A DNA stretch of 64,000 nucleotides from Pollutimonas sp036675275 (GCA_036675275.1 JAKFFG010000067.1:49269-113268), one strand, 5' to 3'; shown: positions 8,074 through 17,818, counted from the stretch's first letter. Notes: generated by a model not told the origin, from the sequence alone. Translations and numbers: made by a program.

Positions 8074-9384
8074 CTAGCGTGAATACGGATTCGTCAGCGC
8101 ATTTCTGGTCGAAGCGCTGTTATCGGGCGTACTGGTTCTCGCTGGAGTACTGGCCGTCTTCGGTGGTTGAGCAGCAGCGGCAGCCGCCCCTGTGGTGCTC
8201 TCGACCGAACTGCTGGAGCGGGTGCCTGCACCCGCCGCTTGCTGCACAATCTTGTCCAGCGGCAAATACAACATGTTGTTGCTGGCCTCGGAGTCGATCA
8301 TGACTTTACTGCTGTTCTCAAGAATTTCCTGCATTGTCGACAGGTACATGCGTTCACGCGTTACTTCAGGTGCCTTGGCGAATTCGGATTCAACACTGGT
8401 GAAGCGGGCGCTGTCACCCTGAGCATCGCCGATGACCGTGGCGCGGTAGCCTTCGGCTTCCTGGACCATACGGGCGACCTGGCCCTGGGCCTCGGGCAAT
8501 ACCTTATTGGCATAGGCGTTACCTTCGTTGATCTGGCGTTCGCGATCCTGACCGGCCTTTACCGCGTCGTCGAATGCGGCCTGAACTTGTTCTGGCGGCT
8601 GGACGTTTTGAATTGCCACGGTACTGATCTGTATGCCGGTCTCGTAGACATCGAGTATGCTCTGGGCAAGCGCTTGCACTTCGGTCGCGACTTCGGTACG
8701 GCCGGAATACAGCACGAAATCCATCGGCTTCCTGCCGACGATTTCGCGCATTGCCGTTTCAGCAGCCTGGCGAACGGATTCGTCGGGCTGACTGGTATTG
8801 AACAGATAATCGGGCGCGCCGGTAGGCATTAAACGATATTGCACCACGAACTGAAGGTCGACAATATTTTCATCGGTAGTCAGCATGAGCGATTCGGGCA
8901 ACACCTTGTTGCGCGCCGTGCCGCGAAAACCCACTTCGAAGGTACGCAATTGCGAAATATTGACAGCCTGGTGGCTTTCGATGGGATACGGCATATGCCA
9001 TTGCAAACCCGGCGGCAATGTCTTGGTGTACTTGCCGAACTGGGTCACGACGGCGACCTGGCCTTCCTGGACGATGACAAAACCGCTGGCGAGCCACAAG
9101 CCGACCGCAATGACGACCACGGCGCCGATCAGCTTGGGCGAACCCTTGGGCATGGACGGCATGCCGTTGTTGCCCGAGCCATTGCCGCCGCCGAAACGAT
9201 TGCCACCGCCACGCTTGGGCTTGCGCCCGAACAGGGAGCCCAACCGGCTATTGAAATCGCGCCAGACCTCATCGAGGTCCGGAGGACCATCGCCTTTCGG
9301 ACGACGAGGAGGTTCGGAACCGTTATTGCCGCCACGGCCCCAGCCTGGATCATTCAGATTAAAGATTTTCGATATTTGACGCAT
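8074..9384 (-). CDS. hflK: HflK, membrane-anchored prohibitin-family subunit (HflKC complex)
   Basis: A 436-residue partner of HflC. It has a Gly/Asn/Arg-rich cytoplasmic N-terminus (NLNDPGWGRGGNNG), one transmembrane segment near residues 90-110 (IGAVVVIAVGLWLASGFVIV), an SPFH domain (VVTQFGKYTKTLPPGLQWH) and a low-complexity Ala/Ser/Thr tail typical of HflK. The ATG at 9382-9384 gives the family start MRQISKIFNLNDPGWG. The gene begins inside the end of hflX (26-nt overlap), which suggests coupled translation. Confidence 0.96.
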   Translation of the reverse strand: MRQISKIFNLNDPGWGRGGNNGSEPPRRPKGDGPPDLDEVWRDFNSRLGSLFGRKPKRGGGNRFGGGNGSGNNGMPSMPKGSPKLIGAVVVIAVGLWLASGFVIVQEGQVAVVTQFGKYTKTLPPGLQWHMPYPIESHQAVNISQLRTFEVGFRGTARNKVLPESLMLTTDENIVDLQFVVQYRLMPTGAPDYLFNTSQPDESVRQAAETAMREIVGRKPMDFVLYSGRTEVATEVQALAQSILDVYETGIQISTVAIQNVQPPEQVQAAFDDAVKAGQDRERQINEGNAYANKVLPEAQGQVARMVQEAEGYRATVIGDAQGDSARFTSVESEFAKAPEVTRERMYLSTMQEILENSSKVMIDSEASNNMLYLPLDKIVQQAAGAGTRSSSSVESTTGAAAAAAQPPKTASTPARTSTPDNSASTRNALTNPYSR

Positions 9385-10456
9385 TATTTCCCGCGATTTG
9401 ACCTGATTCGACAATTGCCCCACGCAAACCATCTAAACCGGCGCGCTTCAGAGCGCTCACAAAAACTCGTGCAATCGTACCATGTTCATTGCGCTCTACC
9501 CTGGGCTCGTACCCGGCTTCGTCTATTTTGTTATAGACGAGGATGCGCGGGATCTCGTCCGCTCCGATATCGGTCAACACTTTGTCGACCTCCGCCATCT
9601 GTTCGTCACGTTGCGGGCTGGAAGCATCGACCACATGCAGAAGCAGATCGGCCTGCACAGTTTCCTCGAGCGTTGCACGGAACGCGGCAATAAGCGTCGG
9701 CGGCAAATCGCGGATAAAACCCACCGTGTCGGAGATGACGACCTGGCCTGTACCTTCTATCCAGATGCGGCGCGTAGTCGTATCCAGTGTCGCAAAAAGC
9801 TGGTCGGCAGCAAAAGCGCCGGCGCGGGTAAGCGAATTGAACAAGGTGGATTTGCCGGCATTGGTATAACCCACCAATGATACGGAAAGTATGCTGCCCC
9901 GCGAACGTGATCGGCGCTGGGTGGTGCGCTGGCGCTGGACCCGCTCCAGACGTTCTTTTAATAGACGCACTTTGTCGCCGATGATGCGGCGATCCATTTC
10001 AAGTTGTGCCTCGCCCGGTCCGCGCATCCCGATGCCGCCGCGCTGACGTTCGAGGTGAGACCACATCCGGGTGAGACGCGTGGACAAATGCTGCAACTGG
10101 GCAAGCTCGACCTGCAGCTTGCCTTCGTGGCTTTTGGCCCGCAGTGCGAAGATATCGAGAATCAGGGCTACCCGATCCACGACACGGCGATTGAATCCCC
10201 GCTCCAGATTGCGCTGCTGGCCTGGCGTGAGGGGCTGGTCGAACAGGACGATTTCGGCGCCGGTTTCATCGGCAATCAAAACCGCTTCGTCAAGCTTGCC
10301 CGTACCGATGAACAACGCGGCATCGGGACGAGACCGGCGCGCCACGACAGTGGCGACGACTTCCGCGCCTGCCCCTTTTGCCAGCATCAGGAATTCGTCG
10401 GCATGCGCTTGGTAATCCGGCTTGCCGAGATCCACATTCAGGATAAGGACCTTCAT
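9359..10456 (-). CDS. hflX: Ribosome-associated GTPase HflX
   Basis: About 365 residues. The N-terminal HflX domain contains the glycine-rich GIGMRGPGEAQLEMDRR, followed by a TRAFAC GTPase domain with P-loop GYTNAGKSTLFNSL, G3 DTVGF and G4 NKID. HflX splits stalled or heat-damaged 70S ribosomes. The ATG at 10454-10456 gives the family start MKVLILNVDLGKPDYQAHADEF, but no good ribosome site precedes it. A GTG at 10495 is possible but extends past the family start. It lies directly after hfq, as in most proteobacteria. Confidence 0.95.
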   Translation of the reverse strand: MKVLILNVDLGKPDYQAHADEFLMLAKGAGAEVVATVVARRSRPDAALFIGTGKLDEAVLIADETGAEIVLFDQPLTPGQQRNLERGFNRRVVDRVALILDIFALRAKSHEGKLQVELAQLQHLSTRLTRMWSHLERQRGGIGMRGPGEAQLEMDRRIIGDKVRLLKERLERVQRQRTTQRRSRSRGSILSVSLVGYTNAGKSTLFNSLTRAGAFAADQLFATLDTTTRRIWIEGTGQVVISDTVGFIRDLPPTLIAAFRATLEETVQADLLLHVVDASSPQRDEQMAEVDKVLTDIGADEIPRILVYNKIDEAGYEPRVERNEHGTIARVFVSALKRAGLDGLRGAIVESGQIAGNNASNIENL

Positions 10457-10531
10457 GAGAAGGCCATGAACGAAGTACCCGCCGGCAGGAAGCACACGGC
10501 GGGCATTTGATTGACTGAATAAAGAGAGGAC

Positions 10532-10768
10532 TTACTCAGAGGGCTCATCCACTTGGAAGACGACCGGGCGCGCCGGTACGACGGTGGAAATGGCGTGTTT
10601 GTAAACCATTTGTGTAACGGTATTGCGTAACAGAACGACATATTGATCAAAAGACTCAACCTGCCCTTGCAGTTTGATCCCGTTAACCAGGTAAATCGAT
10701 ACGGGCACGTGATCCTTGCGCAAAGCGTTTAGAAATGGATCTTGTAGTGTTTGCCCTTTGTTGCTCAT
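10532..10768 (-). CDS. hfq: RNA chaperone Hfq
   Basis: A 78-residue Sm-like protein with the Sm1 segment (FLNALRKDHVPVSIYLVNGIKL), the proximal-face Q8 region (GQTLQDPFLN) and the Sm2 motif YKHAIST. The hexamer pairs small RNAs with mRNAs. The C-terminal tail is short, as usual in Burkholderiales. A GGAG site precedes the ATG. The 117-bp upstream gap after hisC holds only a small CAGGG/CCCTG hairpin and no clear promoter boxes. Confidence 0.98.
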   Translation of the reverse strand: MSNKGQTLQDPFLNALRKDHVPVSIYLVNGIKLQGQVESFDQYVVLLRNTVTQMVYKHAISTVVPARPVVFQVDEPSE

Positions 10769-10885
10769 TGGCTAGGCTCCAATTGTGTTGTTATTTAAAG
10801 TAATTTTGGTGAAGGGGTCTACTGTACAGGGTTTTCCCTGAATACGCACTCGTACCCAGGGCTTTCCTGTCAGTTCTACTTAATT

Positions 10886-11968
10886 CTAATGTGTTTTCAG
10901 TAATATTTCGGACAAGGTATTGCACAGACGATCACAGTCGGCTTGAGTTCCGACAGTAATACGCAAAAACTGCTCGATGCGTGCAATGCCAAAATGCCGC
11001 ACCAGGACGCCTTGTGCCCGCAGGGCGCGGCTTAACGCCGTGCCATCGTGTTCGGGATGACGAGCGAAAACGAAGTTTGCCGATGATGGTAAAACTTGGA
11101 ATCCAAGCGTTTGCAGTTGTTGCACGAGGGACTCCCGCGTCTTGATGACTGCGTACCGAGTCTGGTCGAAGTATGTCGTATCCTGCAAGGCGGCGATGGC
11201 CCCCGCCTGCGCTATGGTGTCCAACGGATAGGAGTTGAAGCTGTCCTTGATGCGCAATAGCCCATCGACGATTTGCTTTGCGGCCATGGCATAACCGACG
11301 CGCAGCCCTGCCAAAGACCGGGACTTCGACAGTGTGTGCACCACGACAATATTGGGGCATTCCGGCAGCAAGGCCACGGCAGAATCTCCGCCGAAATCGA
11401 CATAAGCTTCGTCCACCACGACAGGCACATCCGGATTGGCGACGGCAATGTCCCGAATATCGGAAAGAGCCAGCGCGACCCCGGTAGGAGCGTTCGGATT
11501 GGCAAAGATGATGCCGGCCGGCGTGACCGGATGCGGGCCGGTGTAGTCGCAGACGCGTATGGAAAAATCGTCGGCGAGTGGAATCGTTTGACACGGGATG
11601 TCGTAGAGCTTGCAATACGTACGATAGAAGCTATAGGTAACGTCCGGCATCAACAAAGGCCGGTCGCCATGCCGGAACAGGCCATTGAAAATATGCGCCA
11701 GCACCTCATCCGATCCATTTCCAGGGAAAACCTGCGCGGCCCCGATGCCATGCAGCGCCGCCACAGCCTGGCGCAAGGCCATGGCGTCATTGTCGGGATA
11801 CAGGCGCAAGCTGTCGTTCGTTGCTGCCCTGATGGCCTCCAACGCTCGCGGCGAGGGGCCGAATGGGTGCTCGTTGGTGTTGAGCTTCAGCAGATTGTCG
11901 ACTTTGGGCTGTTCGCCGGGCGTGTACGGCGACAGATCTTGTACGTGGTCACTCCAGAAACGACTCAC
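10886..11968 (-). CDS. hisC: Histidinol-phosphate aminotransferase HisC
   Basis: A PLP-dependent class I/II aminotransferase of 360 residues that converts imidazole acetol-phosphate to histidinol phosphate. It has NTNEHPFGPSP near the N-terminus, GNGSDEV, the ANPNAPTG substrate loop, VVDEAYVDF and the PLP-lysine motif HTLSKSRSLAGLRVGYA. It starts at GTG (11966-11968), whose GTGA overlaps the der stop by 4 nt. It is a lone histidine gene inside the der-hfq train; the rest of the his pathway is not here. Confidence 0.95.
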   Translation of the reverse strand: MSRFWSDHVQDLSPYTPGEQPKVDNLLKLNTNEHPFGPSPRALEAIRAATNDSLRLYPDNDAMALRQAVAALHGIGAAQVFPGNGSDEVLAHIFNGLFRHGDRPLLMPDVTYSFYRTYCKLYDIPCQTIPLADDFSIRVCDYTGPHPVTPAGIIFANPNAPTGVALALSDIRDIAVANPDVPVVVDEAYVDFGGDSAVALLPECPNIVVVHTLSKSRSLAGLRVGYAMAAKQIVDGLLRIKDSFNSYPLDTIAQAGAIAALQDTTYFDQTRYAVIKTRESLVQQLQTLGFQVLPSSANFVFARHPEHDGTALSRALRAQGVLVRHFGIARIEQFLRITVGTQADCDRLCNTLSEILLKTH

Positions 11969-13407
11969 GATGCCCCCTGTGCATACGGATTATGAGACGA
12001 CTTGAATTCAATGCGCAAAGGTGTGCCTTCGAGCTTGAACGTGGTGCGGAAACGCGTTTCCAGATAACGGCGATATGAATCGGAAATGTTGTCCAGGGCG
12101 TTGCCGTGTATGACGATAAGCGGCGGATTCTGGCCGCCCTGATGGGCGTAGCGCATCTTGGGCCTGAAAATCCCTTTGCGCGGCGGAGGCTGTTGCTCGA
12201 CGGCGGCCTGAAGCACCCGCGTGAGCTTGGGTGTGGACAGCTTGGCAAAAGCCGCGGCGTGCGCTGCATTGACCGATTTGATCAGGGCATTGACGCCGGC
12301 GCCGTTGAGGGCGGACATTGTGTGCATCTTGGCAAACGACAAGAAACGCAGTTTGCGCTCGAATTCTCGCAATATGGTTTCACGCTGATGCGCGTCCAGG
12401 CCGTCCCATTTATTGATACCGACGACCAGCGCCCTTCCCGTCTCCAGCACAAAGCCGGCAATATGGGCATCCTGATCGGAGATCTCGGTTTGCGCGTCGA
12501 GCATCAAGAGCACCACATTGCACGCCTCAATGGCCTGCAATGTCTTGATCACGGAAAATTTTTCTACCGCCTCGAACACCTTTCCACGGCGGCGCAAGCC
12601 CGCTGTGTCGATGAGCGTATAGGCAACACCGCCACGCTCGAATTCGATCTCGATGGCATCTCGGGTCGTACCCGGCATATCGAAGGCGATGACGCGTTCT
12701 TCACCCAGCAGGGTATTGATCAGCGTAGACTTTCCTACGTTGGGCCGCCCGACAATCGCCAGCTTGATGCGATGGTTGACGGGCGCTTCACTTTCGTCGT
12801 CGGTCTCGTCATCGAGGTCAATGTCGCCTTCGTCGTCGAATGCCGCATTGGCTTCGTCGAGATCGAAAACGGGTGCCTCTGTTTCGATGGCTTCTTCTTT
12901 ATCCAGAAAAGACAAGGCCAGATCGATGAGGTCGACAACTCCGTCGCCGTGCGAGGCCGATATGGGATGGGGCTCGCCCAGACCCAATTCGTGGAATTCG
13001 GACGCGGCGGAGCCGTAGCGCATGCCCTCCGCCTTGTTCACCGCGAGGAACACGCGTTGCCCCGATTTGCGCAACAAGCGTGCAATTTCGTGATCGTGGG
13101 CATTGACGCCTGCCCGCGCATCGACAAGGAATATGACGACATCGGCTTCGGCAATTGCCTGCTGAGTCTGGCGCGCCATTTCAAGCAGGATGCCGTCCTT
13201 GGCGACAGGTTCGAACCCGCCCGTATCCACCGCAATGAAAGGATGGTTGCCCACGCGCCCTTCACCATAGTGGCGATCGCGGGTCAGGCCCGAGAAGTCG
13301 GCGACCAGGGCCGCACGGGAACGGGTTATCCGGTTGAACAACGTGGACTTGCCCACGTTGGCGCGGCCCACCAGGGCGACTACCGGTTTGAACTGAACAC
13401 TATTCAA
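11965..13407 (-). CDS. der: Ribosome biogenesis GTPase Der (EngA)
   Basis: Two tandem GTPase domains followed by a C-terminal KH-like domain that binds 23S rRNA, needed for 50S assembly; 480 residues. G1 motifs are GRANVGKST in domain 1 and GRPNVGKST in domain 2, with DTGG/DTAG G3 motifs and NKAE/NKWD G4 motifs. An acidic linker separates the domains. The only suitable start is TTG (13405-13407), which overlaps the bamB TGA as TTGA. The usual Pro of the first G1 loop is Ala here. Confidence 0.96.
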   Translation of the reverse strand: MNSVQFKPVVALVGRANVGKSTLFNRITRSRAALVADFSGLTRDRHYGEGRVGNHPFIAVDTGGFEPVAKDGILLEMARQTQQAIAEADVVIFLVDARAGVNAHDHEIARLLRKSGQRVFLAVNKAEGMRYGSAASEFHELGLGEPHPISASHGDGVVDLIDLALSFLDKEEAIETEAPVFDLDEANAAFDDEGDIDLDDETDDESEAPVNHRIKLAIVGRPNVGKSTLINTLLGEERVIAFDMPGTTRDAIEIEFERGGVAYTLIDTAGLRRRGKVFEAVEKFSVIKTLQAIEACNVVLLMLDAQTEISDQDAHIAGFVLETGRALVVGINKWDGLDAHQRETILREFERKLRFLSFAKMHTMSALNGAGVNALIKSVNAAHAAAFAKLSTPKLTRVLQAAVEQQPPPRKGIFRPKMRYAHQGGQNPPLIVIHGNALDNISDSYRRYLETRFRTTFKLEGTPLRIEFKSSHNPYAQGAS

Positions 13408-14561
13408 TTGACACCAACCAAAACCAAATTGCCATTACCTGTTTGCACCAGCACACCACGATTGGTGGCCAGCAATGGCGACGTAATGGCGTCGCCACCG
13501 ACCTGCACGCGACCCAGCAGCTTGCCGTCGGTACGCGAAAGAAAATGCACATATCCTTCAAGGTCTCCGAACGCCACGGCCTGCGGAATAACAGCGGGCG
13601 CGGAAAGGCGGCGATTGCTCAGCGCATCCTGTTTCCAGACTTCCTGGCCGTTAGCCAGCGAGTAGGCGTGTACGACACTGCGCTGATCGGCTGCATAAGC
13701 CTGCTGCGCATCGGTGGCCATGCCGGTATTGCTGGAAAAGTCCTGTTCCCACACGGGACGCCCGCCCTGGGACACGTCGAAACACACCATCTTGCCCTGA
13801 TAGCTTACACCGCAAAGCAAGGGGCCTTGTATCTGGGGAGTACCGACCACATCGCTGATCCGCTCGAGATCGGTAGTGCCTTGCGAAACCGCTATGGTGC
13901 CTTCCCACTGCACGCTGCCATTGCCGGCATTGATGGCCATCAGCCTGCCGTTGGGCATGCCCGAAATCAGAAGGCCATCGATGATGATCATTTGCATATT
14001 GGTCTTGAGCGCCAGCGCCGGGCCGGGACGCTGAATATTCCAGCGCAGCTCGCCCGTTGCTGCATCAAAGGCCTGAATGCGGTAGTCGCTGCTGCGCACG
14101 ACGACGACGCCGGCACCGACTGACGGCGGAATATTGACCGCACTGGAGGCTTTCGTTCGCCACTTTTCGGCGCCCGTGTCATCAAAAGCGACAACAGTAC
14201 CGTCGGCGGAAGCAACGGCTGTGATCTGGCCATCCGAACCGACCCCGGCGGTGAGTTCGCTTTTGGCATCGCCACGCCACTGGACGCGGCCCGATGCGAT
14301 ATCGACTTTAGCAACGGAACCGTCGGGCGTTGCCGCGTAGACGGAGTCGCCGATCATGACCGGCACAAATCCGTATCCGCCATCGCTGCCTATGGACACC
14401 GACCACGCCACATTGGCGGAGACGCCCGCCGCATATTCAGTTAAAGGCGCGGGATCGTAACGTGGATTGCGATTGGAAAACAGTGAGCACCCGGCCAGCG
14501 CGGCAACACTGAGCGCCAGCACGCTGTTACGCAAGACGCGGCGAGTAACGGATAAACTCAT
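13404..14561 (-). CDS. bamB: Outer-membrane assembly lipoprotein BamB
   Basis: A 385-residue lipoprotein with signal peptide and lipobox LAGC (lipidated C25), then a PQQ-like beta-propeller with repeated W/G-D-A-x-G units (FDAATGELRWN, INAGNGSVQWEG, YSLANGQEVWKQ). BamB scaffolds BamA in the machine that folds outer-membrane beta-barrels. It overlaps der by 4 nt and follows yfgM after 3 nt, the usual neighbourhood. Confidence 0.95.
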   Translation of the reverse strand: MSLSVTRRVLRNSVLALSVAALAGCSLFSNRNPRYDPAPLTEYAAGVSANVAWSVSIGSDGGYGFVPVMIGDSVYAATPDGSVAKVDIASGRVQWRGDAKSELTAGVGSDGQITAVASADGTVVAFDDTGAEKWRTKASSAVNIPPSVGAGVVVVRSSDYRIQAFDAATGELRWNIQRPGPALALKTNMQMIIIDGLLISGMPNGRLMAINAGNGSVQWEGTIAVSQGTTDLERISDVVGTPQIQGPLLCGVSYQGKMVCFDVSQGGRPVWEQDFSSNTGMATDAQQAYAADQRSVVHAYSLANGQEVWKQDALSNRRLSAPAVIPQAVAFGDLEGYVHFLSRTDGKLLGRVQVGGDAITSPLLATNRGVLVQTGNGNLVLVGVN

Positions 14562-14564
14562 AAG

Positions 14565-15200
14565 TCAGGCTCCACCTAAAGCATCAATTTTCAATCGAAC
14601 GATTTGCGCCACAGGATCGGACCCAAGCTCTTTCAGAGCGCCTTCCCACGCCGCTTTCGCCTCGGCTTGCTTGCCCTGGGCCAGCAGAATATCGCCACGG
14701 CGATCGGCATACAAACCTTCAAACGCCGCCGGGGCATCGGTAAGCTGGGCCAGGGCTGGTTCATATTGCTTCTGGTCCAGCAGCACTCCGGCCAGCCTTA
14801 ACCGCGCCAGCGACACCAACGCAATATCGGTGCTGTTTTTTATCAACCATTCGAGCTGTTCGCGAGCACCGTCGAGGTCGTTACGCTCTTGCAGCGCCTG
14901 TGCTGCAACAAGTACTCCGCGCGAGGTATAGCCCGACCCGGAAAAATCGCTGCGCAAAGTAGTGCTGGCAGCCTTGATTCTGGCCACCGCGTCATCGCCT
15001 TCTTGCGCGGCCGCGCTTTCAAGGGCTTCGAAATAGCCCATCGCCTGCCCTGCCTTATGGCCTTCGTACCACTGCCAGCCGCGCCAGCCCACAATGCCGG
15101 CCACGATAACAAAGACCACGACGGCACATAGCGTACCGTACCGTTCCCACCACGCGCGCAATGCGTCAAGCTTTTCCTGTTCTTCTAAATCGTATGCCAT
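14565..15200 (-). CDS. yfgM: YfgM-family tetratricopeptide membrane protein
   Basis: A 211-residue protein with a short cytoplasmic N-terminus (MAYDLEEQEKLDALRAWWER), one transmembrane helix at about 22-42 and a periplasmic TPR-like domain (ALESAAAQEGDD, ALAQLTDAPAAFEGLYADRRGDILLAQG). In E. coli YfgM is an ancillary SecYEG partner with PpiD. The start was set at the ATG at 15198-15200, which gives the family N-terminus. Upstream codons in this frame overlap hisS and lack family support. Confidence 0.92.
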   Translation of the reverse strand: MAYDLEEQEKLDALRAWWERYGTLCAVVVFVIVAGIVGWRGWQWYEGHKAGQAMGYFEALESAAAQEGDDAVARIKAASTTLRSDFSGSGYTSRGVLVAAQALQERNDLDGAREQLEWLIKNSTDIALVSLARLRLAGVLLDQKQYEPALAQLTDAPAAFEGLYADRRGDILLAQGKQAEAKAAWEGALKELGSDPVAQIVRLKIDALGGA

Positions 15201-15202
15201 GC

Positions 15203-16492
15203 TTAGACCTTTAGTTTCAATTCTGTGACGAGGCGATCGAGCGCGATCGTTTCTTGCTGTGGCTGATCGCGCCCATCCTGGGCCCGCAACCATTTGACGC
15301 TTGCTGTTTGCGTGGCAAGTTCGTCGCTGCCTAGAATAACCGCAACCGTGGCGCCGCTGGCGTCGGCGCGCTTGAACTGGGCCTTAAAGCCGGCAGGGCC
15401 CGCATGGACGATGACCCGCAAGCCGGCATCGCGCAAAGATTCGGCCAATTGGGCGGCAAGACGCTGCACATCGGGACTCTGATGGATCAGGTAGACCTGG
15501 CATTCGGGCAAGGCGGCCTGCTCGCCGGACTGTGCGCAGAGATCGAGCAAGCGCTCGACACCTATGGCAAAGCCGACTGCCGGCGCGGCTTTGCCGCCCA
15601 ATAGAGCGATCAGTCCGTCGTAGCGGCCGCCGCCGCATACCGTGCCCTGGGCGCCCAGCCGGTCGGTAACCCATTCGAAAACCGTCAGGTTGTAGTAATC
15701 GAGGCCGCGTACCAGGCGGGTGTTCAGTGTGTAGTCGATACCGGCGTCGCGCAGGCGCTCGCAAACCCCTTCGAAATGGCCCAGGGACTCGCTGCCCAGG
15801 AAATCGAAAAGCCGGGGCGCGTTATTGGCCATTTCCTGCATGGCAGGGTTCTTGGTGTCGAGTACGCGCAATGGATTGGTGTACATGCGTCGCTGCGCCT
15901 CGTCATCGAGTATGTCTTTGTGCTGCTCCAGATACTCGATCAGCGCACTGCGATGGGCGGCACGCTCTTCGGCCTGTCCCAGTGAGTTCAATTCGAGCCG
16001 GATATCGGCAAGGCCCAGCGTTTTCCACAAGCGGGAGAGCATCACAATGAGTTCGGCATCGACATCGGGGCCGGCAAAACCCAGCGCCTCGACGTCAATT
16101 TGATGGAACTGGCGATAGCGCCCGCGCTGCGGCTTTTCGTGGCGGAACACCGGCCCCATGGCGTATACCCGTTGAGGCCGGTCATAAAGAATATTGTGCT
16201 CGATCGCGGCGCGCACCATGCCGGCGGTGAACTCGGGCCGCATGGTGAGCTGTTCGTCGTTAAGGGCGTCGGTAAATGTATACATTTCTTTCTCGACGAT
16301 GTCGGTGACCTCGCCGATGCCCCGCGTAAACAGGCGGGTGTGCTCCAGCACCGGCGTGCGCATGTTGCGGTAGCCATAGCTGGACAACCATTCGCGAACC
16401 GTGGCTTCCAGCGCTTCCCACTGGGCACTTGTATCGGGCAATACATCTTTCATGCCGGTCAGGGCACGGACCTTTTGAAACGACTGCGTCAT
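15203..16492 (-). CDS. hisS: Histidyl-tRNA synthetase HisS
   Basis: A class II aminoacyl-tRNA synthetase of 429 residues. It carries the motif-2 region PVFRHEKPQRGRYRQFHQID, the histidine-specific motifs RGLDYYNLTVFEW and CGGGRYDGL, and a C-terminal anticodon domain with VILGSDE. It charges tRNA-His. It begins 21 bp after ispG and is followed within 2 bp by yfgM. Confidence 0.98.
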   Translation of the reverse strand: MTQSFQKVRALTGMKDVLPDTSAQWEALEATVREWLSSYGYRNMRTPVLEHTRLFTRGIGEVTDIVEKEMYTFTDALNDEQLTMRPEFTAGMVRAAIEHNILYDRPQRVYAMGPVFRHEKPQRGRYRQFHQIDVEALGFAGPDVDAELIVMLSRLWKTLGLADIRLELNSLGQAEERAAHRSALIEYLEQHKDILDDEAQRRMYTNPLRVLDTKNPAMQEMANNAPRLFDFLGSESLGHFEGVCERLRDAGIDYTLNTRLVRGLDYYNLTVFEWVTDRLGAQGTVCGGGRYDGLIALLGGKAAPAVGFAIGVERLLDLCAQSGEQAALPECQVYLIHQSPDVQRLAAQLAESLRDAGLRVIVHAGPAGFKAQFKRADASGATVAVILGSDELATQTASVKWLRAQDGRDQPQQETIALDRLVTELKLKV

Positions 16493-16513
16493 AGAATTTT
16501 TATTTTCCGCGGG

Positions 16514-17818
16514 TCAAACCCGCCCCTTGTAATTGTCCACGTGGCCGGCGCCGTATCGACGCTCGACGTACTGCTCGACAATAGATTGAAATTCCTGGGC
16601 GATGCTATCGCCTTTTAGCGTCACTGTGCGCTGGCCGTCGACAAAGACCGGGGCCGACGGGATTTCGCCCGTACCAGGAAGGCTGATGCCGATATCGGCA
16701 TGCCGGCTTTCGCCAGGACCGTTAACGACGCAGCCCATGACAGCAACGTTCATGGTCTCGACGCCCGGATAGCGGCTCTTCCAGACCGGCATCTGCTCGC
16801 GCAGATAGGCCTGTATGCTGTCGGCCAGCTCTTGAAATACCGTGCTGCTGGTGCGACCGCAACCCGGGCATGCTACCACCATGGGGGTGAAAGCGCGCAA
16901 GCCCATCGTTTGGAGGATTTCCTGCGCCACAACGACCTCGCGGCGCCGATCGCCGCCGGGTTCGGGTGTAAGCGAAATGCGTATGGTGTCGCCTATGCCT
17001 TGCTGAAGCAGCACCGACAGCGCCGCTGTGGAAGCCACAATGCCTTTGCTTCCCATGCCGGCTTCGGTCAGGCCCAGATGCAGGGGATAATCGCAACGCT
17101 CGGAGAGATCGCGGTATACCGTTATCAAGTCCTGCACATGGCTTACCTTGCACGAAAGCACGATGGCATTGGGCGAAAGGCCGAGTTCTTCAGCGCGCCG
17201 GGCATTGGTGATTGCCGACACCACCAGCGCATCGCGCATCACTGCCTGCGCATCCCAGGGCTGCGCAAGCGCGCTGTTGCGGTCCATCATGCGGGCCAGA
17301 AGTTCGTGATCGAGGCTGCCCCAATTGACGCCTATGCGCACCGGCTTGTTGTAGCGGCAGGCGATTTCTATCATCTGGGCAAAATTGTCGTCGCGCTTTT
17401 TTCCGCCCCCCATATTGCCGGGATTGATGCGGTACTTGGACAAGGCCTGGGCACATTCCGGAAACTGCGTCAGCAGCTTATGGCCGTTGTAATGAAAATC
17501 GCCCACCAGGGGAACAGAGATGTTCATGCGATCCAGCTGTTCGCGAATCGCAGCGACCTCGCGTGCGGCTTCCGGAGTGTTCACGGTTATGCGAACGAGC
17601 TCGGATCCCGCCATGGCCAGTTCCTTGACCTGGATAGCCGTGGCCACCGCATCGGTGGTGTCGGTATTGGTCATGGACTGCACCACTACGGGCGCCCCGC
17701 CCCCTATTTGCACCGACTTGCCGCCCCAGCCCACGACGGCTGCCCGTGTAGGGCGCCGTGCGCTGGCGCCGACAGACGACGGATTGCTGGGGGGAATGCT
17801 GCCTGGAAGATCGTTCAT
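16514..17818 (-). CDS. ispG: 4-hydroxy-3-methylbut-2-enyl diphosphate synthase IspG (GcpE)
   Basis: An iron-sulfur enzyme of the MEP isoprenoid pathway; 434 residues. The TIM-barrel part contains VQSMTNTDTTD and NPGNMGGGKK. The C-terminal [4Fe-4S] part shows CPGCGRTSS and a later VMGCVVNGPGE cysteine motif. Its TGA region overlaps nothing downstream, and its ATG overlaps the stop of the rodZ-like gene by 4 nt. The product supplies isoprenoid precursors. Confidence 0.97.
   Translation of the reverse strand: MNDLPGSIPPSNPSSVGASARRPTRAAVVGWGGKSVQIGGGAPVVVQSMTNTDTTDAVATAIQVKELAMAGSELVRITVNTPEAAREVAAIREQLDRMNISVPLVGDFHYNGHKLLTQFPECAQALSKYRINPGNMGGGKKRDDNFAQMIEIACRYNKPVRIGVNWGSLDHELLARMMDRNSALAQPWDAQAVMRDALVVSAITNARRAEELGLSPNAIVLSCKVSHVQDLITVYRDLSERCDYPLHLGLTEAGMGSKGIVASTAALSVLLQQGIGDTIRISLTPEPGGDRRREVVVAQEILQTMGLRAFTPMVVACPGCGRTSSTVFQELADSIQAYLREQMPVWKSRYPGVETMNVAVMGCVVNGPGESRHADIGISLPGTGEIPSAPVFVDGQRTVTLKGDSIAQEFQSIVEQYVERRYGAGHVDNYKGRV

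Noticed and set aside
12106..13665. 519-residue open frame on plus, opposite der and the end of bamB
   Set aside because: It is antisense to der, whose two GTPase domains are unmistakable.
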